This document shows, piece after piece, positions 1-4,439 of a DNA stretch of 18,533 nucleotides (the stretch's first letter is position 1; the number at the start of each line of letters is the position of its first letter). The notes under the pieces were generated by a model. It saw nothing but the letters and a program-made list of their open reading frames with translations. It was not told the origin of the DNA and did no database searches. Origin of the DNA: Patescibacteria group bacterium (lineage in GTDB: Bacteria > Patescibacteriota > Minisyncoccia > Phycocordibacterales > UBA12088); contig WFWM01000035.1 in NCBI GenBank assembly GCA_015491145.1, positions 1-18,533 on the forward strand, read 5' to 3'. Both the position numbers and the translations under genes were made by a program.

Positions 1-2
1 TG

Positions 3-137
3 GCGTACGAGCAGCAGGATGAGACGGTGGGGGCGAAGGAGCTCGCCTGCGCGGCTGGTACCTGCGAGATCGATGTGGATCTCTCGCTCCTTGCGCAAGC
101 GGATGGGGAGGAAGGGAAGGAGCAGCGAACCGCATAG
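3..137 (+). CDS. C-terminal tail of a possible ribonucleotide reductase (partial)
   Basis: This reading frame enters from the left edge and stops with TAG at 135-137, leaving 44 residues. It is acidic and carries a C-A-A-G-T-C-E-I stretch around residues 16-23. A CX4C pair followed by an acidic or basic residue and Ile is the redox tail of class I and L. leichmannii-type class II ribonucleotide reductases, which shuttles electrons from thioredoxin to the active site. Here the tail runs about 20 residues further than usual. The next gene makes adenosylcobalamin, the cofactor of class II reductases, which supports the reading. The catalytic core lies outside the window, so the family call is an inference; another protein with a CX4C tail cannot be excluded. 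Confidence 0.5.
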   Translation, partial: AYEQQDETVGAKELACAAGTCEIDVDLSLLAQADGEEGKEQRTA

Positions 138-687
138 CGCGGGCGGAGGGAGTGCCCTCCTCGTCATCGTCGGCGACGGGAAAGGGAAAACAACTGCGGC
201 GCTCGGGCAGGCGCTGCGGGTGTGGGGCAACGGCGGGCGGGTTGCGTTCTTCCAGTTCATCAAATCGCCGCGATGGGAGACGGGAGAAGCGCGTGCTATT
301 CGTTCACTTCAATCTCCCCGCTGGCGTCTCGTTGTAGGAGGGCGCGGGTTTGTCGGTATTCTCGGCGACACCCTCCCTCGAGAAATTCACCAGCAGGCAG
401 CGCAGCGGACATTTGCCTGTGCGAGTCGGGCTCTGCGGTCAGGGCGGTGGGATCTTGTGGTGCTCGATGAACTCTTGGTAGCGCTCTCGCTCTCGTTGCT
501 GCCGTGGGGGGAGGTACGGACTGCGCTCCTTTCCCGACACCACCGGACTGATGTGGTGGTAACGGGCCGTGCCTCCCCGCAGGTGTGGAATCGCATCGTC
601 CCTCTCGGCGATATCGTCACTGAGTGTCGGGAGGTGCACCACCACTTTCAAAGCGGCACCTCCGGACGGCGCGGGAGGGAGTATTGA
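103..687 (+). CDS. cobO: cob(I)yrinic acid a,c-diamide adenosyltransferase (CobO/BtuR type)
   Basis: Transfers the adenosyl group of ATP to the cobalt of corrinoids, giving adenosylcobalamin in the cytoplasm. The 194-residue product has the family P-loop GDGKGKTTAALG at residues 24-35, then FFQFIKSPRWETGE, the DLVVLDELLVAL strand and acidic pair, VVTGRASP, a DIVTECREVHHHF segment equal to the usual DLVTEMRxVKHPF, and a C-terminal GREY like the usual GIEF. The length is normal for CobO. The frame is open further upstream to ATG 19, but residues before about 103 lie over the tail of the preceding gene and look arginine-rich and unconserved. ATG 103 is the last start before the conserved core and overlaps that gene by 35 bases, suggesting one operon and translational coupling. 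No other cobalamin synthesis gene is visible, so corrinoid salvage is the likely role. Confidence 0.88.
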   Translation: MGRKGRSSEPHSAGGGSALLVIVGDGKGKTTAALGQALRVWGNGGRVAFFQFIKSPRWETGEARAIRSLQSPRWRLVVGGRGFVGILGDTLPREIHQQAAQRTFACASRALRSGRWDLVVLDELLVALSLSLLPWGEVRTALLSRHHRTDVVVTGRASPQVWNRIVPLGDIVTECREVHHHFQSGTSGRRGREY

Positions 688-702
688 AGGGGTTGGTTGG
701 GT

Positions 703-713
703 TGTGGTAAGGG
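703..713 (+). promoter_or_regulatory. weak extended -10 element before the small membrane protein
   Basis: TGTGGTAAGGG shares TGTGGTA with the other promoters of this window but lacks the final T of the -10 hexamer. It also forms part of a purine run (AAGGGAAGGGG) that can serve as ribosome binding site for the ATG at 721. The purine run alone may explain the match. Confidence 0.3.
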
Positions 714-720
714 AAGGGGT

Positions 721-1032
721 ATGATCTACCTGCTTGGCTTTCTCGATCTCCTCGGCGGTTTCACCGCAGCGGCGCTTTGGATGGGAGTGCCGCTTGCCCC
801 TTGGCTCCCATGGACCGTGGCACTCTACCTCGTCGGCAAAGGTCTCACCTTCTTCCTCCTCTCGCGGGAGCCGCTCAGCCTCATCGACATTGGGCTTGGC
901 GTGGTGCTCGCTGGCGTTGCCTTAGGCGGCAAGACGGTAGCGCCGCTTGCAGGGGTTGATGCAATCCTGCTTACTTACAAGGGGACAATCTCTTTCTTCC
1001 CCTCACTCCGATGGGCCGGTGCGTTTCGGTGA
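721..1032 (+). CDS. small multi-pass membrane protein of unknown function
   Basis: A 103-residue, strongly hydrophobic protein with about three to four membrane segments (near residues 1-20, 24-45, 55-85), and few charges apart from a short REP stretch. I chose ATG 721 because a purine-rich AAGGGAAGGGG lies just upstream; the open frame starts 24 bases earlier with a less hydrophobic, glycine-rich lead. I do not recognise the family. It follows cobO by 33 bases on the same strand, so it may be co-transcribed, for example as a membrane partner for corrinoid uptake, but nothing in the sequence shows this. Its last 30 bases overlap the end of rarA on the opposite strand, a convergent overlap without any terminator hairpin. 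Confidence 0.65.
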   Translation: MIYLLGFLDLLGGFTAAALWMGVPLAPWLPWTVALYLVGKGLTFFLLSREPLSLIDIGLGVVLAGVALGGKTVAPLAGVDAILLTYKGTISFFPSLRWAGAFR

Positions 1033-2208
1033 CTGATGAGAAGGTTGCACTGGAAAGTAGCGGCGGTGCTGCAGGCGGCGGGGGAACAGATTTGCTACAT
1101 CGTAGAGCCGGTAATCCTTTCCATACCCCAGCTTTTGAAGCATCTTCGTTGTTGGATTGCGGAGCTTGAGGGGGATGGGTAGGGCGCCAAACCGGCGCAC
1201 ATCCTCCTGCGCGGCACGGAGCGCCTCGTACGCGCTTCGGTCTTTCCTACAACGCGCAAGGTAGGCGGTTGCGTGCGCGAGGTTGATGGCGCACTCGGGG
1301 TACCCCACGGTGTGGCACGCTTGGAACGCAGCGTTCGCCACCACGAGCGCGGTGGGTTGCGCAAGGCCCACATCTTCTGAGGCAAAGATGACGAGTCGCC
1401 TTGCAATGAAGAGAGGATCCTCTCCTGCCTCCACCATTCGGGCGAGGTAGTAGATTGCCGCATCGGCGTTTCCTGCGCGCATACTCTTGATGAATGCGGA
1501 GATGGTGTCGTAGTGCGCATCACCACCTTTCCCCCGCTTATCGTATGGAAGGGGACGCTCCTTGGCGACGCGCGCCAGCGTTGTGGGGGTCACTTCCTCA
1601 TACAGGCGCACGGCAGCCTCGAGGGTGGAAAGGAGTATGCGTGCATCGCCGCGCGCGTGCTCGATGAGCCATGCGCGCGCCTCTTTCGACAGCGAAATGG
1701 AGAGGGAACGGGCCGCCCGTTGGAGGAGTATCGCCAGGTGGGAGGGTTCGAGCGCTTTGGTGGGGAATATATGGAGACGGGAGAGGAGGGGGGCAACGAT
1801 GTTGAAGCTTGGGTTTTCTGTCGTTGCTCCAATAAGGATGATGGTTCCCTCTTCCACTGCAGAAAGGAGCGCTTCCTGCTGCGCACGATTGAAGCGGTGC
1901 ACTTCGTCAAGAAGGAGAACCGTTGTTTGGTTCGGGTGTTGCCTCGCGCGTGCGATCGCGTCCCGCACCACCTCTTTCCCAACCTCCACCGCGCTGCAGG
2001 AAATAGTGGTCGCGCCCGTGGCGTGTGCGACGATGCGAGCAATGGTGGTTTTTCCACTGCCGGGAGGCCCCCATAGGAGGAAGGAGGACAGCACCCCTAC
2101 CTCGACCATTCGTCGAACTGGCCCTTCTGCGCCTACGAGGTGCTCCTGCCCGACTACCTCATCGAGGGAGCGGGGACGCATTTGTTCCGTAAGGGGTTGT
2201 TCCTGCAT
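1003..2208 (-). CDS. rarA: replication-associated recombination protein A (RarA/MgsA, AAA+ ATPase)
   Basis: A 401-residue clamp-loader-like ATPase acting at stalled replication forks. Seen in order: the lead MRPRSLDEVVGQEHLVG (10-26), Walker A GPPGSGKT (47-54), Walker B DEVHRF (101-106), sensor 1 GATTENPSF (128-136), the arginine finger in SRLHIF, and the RarA C-terminal segment with YDTISAFIKSMRAGNADAAIYYLARM, then EDVGLA and NPTTKMLQKLGYGKDY. Length and motifs are complete. The start at 2208 is preceded by GGGAGGG and by a TAGAGT -10-like box seven bases upstream. The longer open frame upstream covers the promoter of the divergent gene and is not conserved in character. The final 16 residues (from about PVQPSHQ) are a tail beyond the family end and overlap the 3' end of the convergent membrane gene. 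Confidence 0.93.
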   Translation of the reverse strand: MQEQPLTEQMRPRSLDEVVGQEHLVGAEGPVRRMVEVGVLSSFLLWGPPGSGKTTIARIVAHATGATTISCSAVEVGKEVVRDAIARARQHPNQTTVLLLDEVHRFNRAQQEALLSAVEEGTIILIGATTENPSFNIVAPLLSRLHIFPTKALEPSHLAILLQRAARSLSISLSKEARAWLIEHARGDARILLSTLEAAVRLYEEVTPTTLARVAKERPLPYDKRGKGGDAHYDTISAFIKSMRAGNADAAIYYLARMVEAGEDPLFIARRLVIFASEDVGLAQPTALVVANAAFQACHTVGYPECAINLAHATAYLARCRKDRSAYEALRAAQEDVRRFGALPIPLKLRNPTTKMLQKLGYGKDYRLYDVANLFPRRLQHRRYFPVQPSHQSPKRTGPSE

Positions 2209-2215
2209 CCCTCCC

Positions 2216-2221
2216 ACTCTA
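2216..2221 (-). promoter_or_regulatory. -10-like box upstream of rarA
   Basis: On the minus strand TAGAGT ends seven bases before the rarA ATG, preceded by TGGCG. This spacing is the same as for the TGTG(G/C)TANNNT boxes elsewhere in the window, but the TGn extension is not exact. It would give an mRNA starting at or next to the start codon. Confidence 0.4.
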
Positions 2222-2248
2222 CGCCACCAATGGTTCAGCGCCAACCGG

Positions 2249-2259
2249 TGTGGTATACT
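2249..2259 (+). promoter_or_regulatory. extended -10 promoter (TGTGGTATACT) of the thioredoxin/dsbB/sigma unit
   Basis: TGTGGTATACT contains a near-consensus TATACT with the TGn extension. No good -35 hexamer is seen at 17 bases. The predicted transcription start (about 2266) leaves a leader of only about nine bases before ATG 2275, and it would exclude the GGAG at 2262-2265 from the mRNA. Confidence 0.65.
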
Positions 2260-2274
2260 CTGGAGCACAGGCCT

Positions 2275-2676
2275 ATGGCGCGAATGCGAACCTCTGCGAA
2301 AATTGCATGGCTGCTTGCTGGCGGACTCGTGATAGGAGCTCCGTTGCTGTACTGGGGGTACGTAATGAGCCAGCCTCATCCACTCGACGGGTTTGCGCAA
2401 TGCCTTGCCGATCGGGGCGCCACCTTCTACGGAGCATTCTGGTGCCCCCGCTGCCGAGAACAGAAGGCGTTGTTTGGAAGGGCGCAACGGCTCCTCCCCT
2501 ATGTGGAGTGCTCACCGCCGAACCGGCAGGGACAGTATGCGGTGTGCCGCGAGGCGCAGGTGCGCGCCTACCCGACGTGGGTATTTGCAGATGGAACTCG
2601 GAGGGAGGGGGTGCTCTCGCTGCAGCAGCTTTCCGAAGCGACAGGCTGTGAACTTCCTCTTGGCTACGGATCATAA
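2275..2676 (+). CDS. membrane-anchored thioredoxin-fold protein (VKOR-partner type)
   Basis: A 133-residue protein with an N-terminal membrane anchor (about residues 8-31) and an extracytoplasmic thioredoxin-like domain. The active site is FWCPRC (C57, C60), followed by the LPYVECS stretch, C91 in VCREAQVRAYPTW with the cis-proline at P100, and C125. This matches the thioredoxin-like domain often fused to or encoded with VKOR-type thiol oxidoreductases, where it oxidises secreted substrates. Here the partner is a DsbB-like gene that starts four bases after the stop, so the two probably form one oxidising pathway in the envelope: this protein passes disulfides to substrates and is reoxidised by the membrane enzyme. 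ATG 2284 is an alternative start. Extra cysteines C43, C79, C91 and C125 may make further disulfides. Confidence 0.82.
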   Translation: MARMRTSAKIAWLLAGGLVIGAPLLYWGYVMSQPHPLDGFAQCLADRGATFYGAFWCPRCREQKALFGRAQRLLPYVECSPPNRQGQYAVCREAQVRAYPTWVFADGTRREGVLSLQQLSEATGCELPLGYGS

Positions 2677-2679
2677 TGT

Positions 2680-3258
2680 ATGCTCCCTTATTGGATGGAT
2701 TCCCTCGTGGGCGTCATCACCCTTGGCGCTGAGGTAGGGCTGGTTGCCGTTGTAGTACTCTGGTTCTTCCGCCAAGCGCTTCCAGGTGTGGAAGCGTTGT
2801 TTCAGCTTCTCGGTCAATGGTGGGCTGCAGGCGTTGCGGGAGTGAGCATTGCCGCAATTGTGATGAGCCTCATCTATGAGGCAGCGGGGTTTACTCCCTG
2901 TTTTTGGTGCTGGGTTGCGCGGGTATTTTTCTACCCTCTCCCGCTCCTGCTTGTCGTTGGGTGGTTCCGTCGCGAGCTACACTTGTTGGCGCCGTACGTG
3001 CTCGCGTTTTCCATCGCCGGCCTCGTCGTCACACTCTACCAGCATCTCCTTCAAATGGGCATGGCCCAGCCGGGCGTCTGCGTGGCACTCGCGGGTGATG
3101 ATTGTTCCGTCCGTTGGTTCTTTGAACTGGGGCACATTACGTTCCCATGGATTGGGGTTGTGATGTTTGGCTGGTTTGCCTTCCTCGCTTTCCTCGCGCT
3201 CCGCACTCCCTCTCAGCCTCGGACAACGCACCATGTCGCACCAACGACGAACACCTAA
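2680..3258 (+). CDS. dsbB: DsbB/BdbC-like disulfide bond formation membrane protein
   Basis: A 192-residue protein with four to five predicted membrane segments (about 10-30, 50-68, 80-96, 104-124, 152-174). The first cysteine pair lies in TPCFWCW (C74, C77) before RVFFYPL, equal to the PCxxCxxxRxxxYPL pattern of the DsbB family. The second pair, C134 and C142, lies in the following outer loop, and GHITFPWIGVVMF matches the last-helix signature. Such enzymes pass electrons from a thioredoxin-fold oxidase to quinone. The start lies four bases after the preceding stop, so the two genes are one unit. ATG 2695 is an alternative start. The final 26 bases overlap the start of the sigma factor gene, pointing to translational coupling. 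Confidence 0.87.
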   Translation: MLPYWMDSLVGVITLGAEVGLVAVVVLWFFRQALPGVEALFQLLGQWWAAGVAGVSIAAIVMSLIYEAAGFTPCFWCWVARVFFYPLPLLLVVGWFRRELHLLAPYVLAFSIAGLVVTLYQHLLQMGMAQPGVCVALAGDDCSVRWFFELGHITFPWIGVVMFGWFAFLAFLALRTPSQPRTTHHVAPTTNT

Positions 3259-3805
3259 GGAGCTCCGCCGTCTCTCTGATACTGAACTCATCTGCCTTGC
3301 GCGTCGGCATAGGGAAGCGTTTGGAGAGCTCTACCGTCGGTACCGTGCTCGGGTCGAGGCATTCGTACTCCGTCTCACCAACGGAGATAAGGAGCTGGCG
3401 AGGGATATCACACAGGAGACCTTCCTCCGCGCGTTTCGGGTGTTCCACCGATACCGGCCGAAGACCGACTTCCTCTATTGGCTGTTTGCGATAGCGCGGA
3501 ACCTAGCAGTGAGTCGCTTCCGTCGAGTGAGGCGGACGGTGCCGTTGGAGGAAGCGCTCGCTCACACGCATGCGCTCCACACCGCTGCTCCACCAACGCT
3601 GGAGGTGGAGCGCGCATGGTTCCTGCAGAGGCTTGCCGCAGCAATCCGTCTCCTTCGTCCTCGCGAACGGGCGGTTGTTCGGGAGCACTACCTCTACGGC
3701 AAGCCGCTTGCGCGTATTGCGCAGGAATGGGGGGTGAGCGAAAACGCGGTGAAGCTCCTTCTCTCCAGAACACGGCGGAAAGTGCGCCATCTCCTTAATC
3801 TCTGA
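3233..3805 (+). CDS. ECF-type RNA polymerase sigma-70 family factor
   Basis: A 190-residue sigma factor with region 2 (about residues 25-95: EAFGELYRRYRARVEAFV, then DITQETFLRAF, then WLFAIARNLAVSRFRR) and region 4 (about 128-188: LLRPRERAVV, then LARIAQEWGVSENAVKLLLSRTRRKVR, a helix-turn-helix that reads the -35 element). Regions 1 and 3 are missing, as in ECF sigma factors. The start at 3233 gives the normal family length and overlaps dsbB by 26 bases. No anti-sigma factor with a membrane segment follows or precedes it; the neighbours are the thiol oxidase pair and hsp20. An inference is that it responds to envelope or protein-folding stress, perhaps sensed through the Dsb pair. The position alone does not prove this. 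Confidence 0.9.
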   Translation: MSHQRRTPKELRRLSDTELICLARRHREAFGELYRRYRARVEAFVLRLTNGDKELARDITQETFLRAFRVFHRYRPKTDFLYWLFAIARNLAVSRFRRVRRTVPLEEALAHTHALHTAAPPTLEVERAWFLQRLAAAIRLLRPRERAVVREHYLYGKPLARIAQEWGVSENAVKLLLSRTRRKVRHLLNL

Positions 3806-3868
3806 CACCTTTCACGCGCTGCAGCGTTTACCTTTACGGTCGATTACCAGCTTCGCGAGAGGCTAAGT

Positions 3869-4333
3869 ATGTGGCGTATGGTTCGGTTCCGTCGTGTTCG
3901 CCGAGGGGGTGATTGGCTCCTCGACCCGTTTGCAGCGCTTGAGGAGATGCGCTCCCTCGTGGAAGATGCGCTTGCCGGCTCGGGGGAAGAGAGCGGGCAG
4001 GTGGTGTTCCTCCCTCCGCTTGATCTCTCGGAAACGGACACCCACCTCATTGCCCGGCTCGAGCTGCCGGGAGTTGACCCGAAGGCGGTGAAGGTAGAGG
4101 CGACTGAGGACACCCTCTCCGTCTCCGGGGAAGTGAAGAATGAAGCGGAGGAGAAAGGGGAACAGTTCTATCGTGTTGAGCGGCAGTACGGATCCTTTGA
4201 GCGGACCGTGAGCCTGCCGGTGCCTATCAACCCTGAGTCGGTGGAGGCTTCCTATAAAGACGGTGTACTCACCATTCGAATGGAGAAGAAGCAGCAGACG
4301 AGCAGGAAGCAGATCCAAGTGAAGATAGACTAA
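3869..4333 (+). CDS. hsp20: small heat shock protein, Hsp20/alpha-crystallin family
   Basis: A 154-residue ATP-independent holdase that keeps unfolding proteins soluble in the cytoplasm. A basic N-terminus (MWRMVRFRRVRR) leads to an alpha-crystallin domain at about residues 48-143, with LIARLELPGVD, LSVSGEVK, YGSFERTVSLP and the signature DGVLTIRMEK (131-140). A short tail ends in an I-x-V pair (I149, V151) that normally docks between dimers. GAGAGG six bases before ATG 3869 is the likely ribosome binding site; ATG 3878 is an alternative. The 63-base gap to the sigma gene contains no copy of the TGTG(G/C)TANNNT element, so it is either co-transcribed with the sigma factor or uses another sigma factor's promoter. 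No CIRCE inverted repeat is present. Confidence 0.93.
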   Translation: MWRMVRFRRVRRGGDWLLDPFAALEEMRSLVEDALAGSGEESGQVVFLPPLDLSETDTHLIARLELPGVDPKAVKVEATEDTLSVSGEVKNEAEEKGEQFYRVERQYGSFERTVSLPVPINPESVEASYKDGVLTIRMEKKQQTSRKQIQVKID

Positions 4334-4337
4334 GGGT

Positions 4338-4348
4338 TGTGGTACGAT
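4338..4348 (+). promoter_or_regulatory. extended -10 promoter (TGTGGTACGAT) of the clpC-like gene
   Basis: TGTGGTACGAT starts five bases after the hsp20 stop codon. The predicted transcription start is about 4355, where the leader hairpin begins. No -35 match is clear. This lets the Clp gene be expressed apart from hsp20. Confidence 0.6.
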
Positions 4349-4355
4349 AGGCGCA

Positions 4356-4409
4356 CCCTTGAGGTGCGCAGCAGGAGGGCTCCCTCCCTTCTGCTGAGCC
4401 TCTCAAGGG
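4356..4409 (+). promoter_or_regulatory. structured 5' leader hairpin of the clpC-like mRNA
   Basis: An outer stem pairs CCCTTGAG (4356-4363) with CTCAAGGG (4402-4409). An internal loop of five bases on each side follows, then an inner 11-bp stem CAGCAGGAGGG (4369-4379) with CCCTTCTGCTG (4386-4396), containing one G-U pair and a six-base loop. An alternative 7-bp stem, GCGCACC (4351-4357) with GGTGCGC (4363-4369), shares the outer bases and would compete. No U-tract follows, so it is not a canonical terminator of hsp20. The gene's own ribosome binding site (AAAGGA at 4426-4431) lies outside the stem, while the SD-like AAGGGAGG at 4405-4412 is partly inside it. A role in mRNA stability or in sensing temperature is possible but unproven. 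Confidence 0.6.
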
Positions 4410-4439
4410 AGGTAGTTATTGGGCTAAAGGAAATGGAGT

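Noticed and set aside
19..102. Longer N-terminus for cobO starting at ATG 19
   Set aside because: These codons lie over the tail of the preceding reading frame, are Arg-rich and precede the normal family start. ATG 103 gives the usual CobO length.
1513..2332. Long plus-strand open frames opposite rarA
   Set aside because: rarA motifs are complete on the minus strand; the antisense products are low-complexity Arg/Ser-rich and have no promoter box or ribosome binding site.
2209..2487. Longer N-terminus for rarA on the minus strand
   Set aside because: It would run through the promoter and first codons of the divergent thioredoxin-fold gene, and the residues before MQEQPLTEQ do not resemble RarA.
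3817..3826. Palindrome CGCTGCAGCG upstream of hsp20
   Set aside because: Ten bases without a loop in GC-rich DNA is within chance, and it does not resemble CIRCE or a known heat-shock operator.
4356..4409. Leader hairpin read as an intrinsic terminator for hsp20
   Set aside because: No T-run follows, and the hairpin begins at the predicted start site of the clpC-like mRNA, so it is better read as a leader structure.
4405..4412. AAGGGAGG as ribosome binding site of the clpC-like gene
   Set aside because: It stands 27 bases before ATG 4440, too far away. AAAGGA at 4426-4431 has the right distance; the frame after AAGGGAGG holds only a two-codon TTG peptide.
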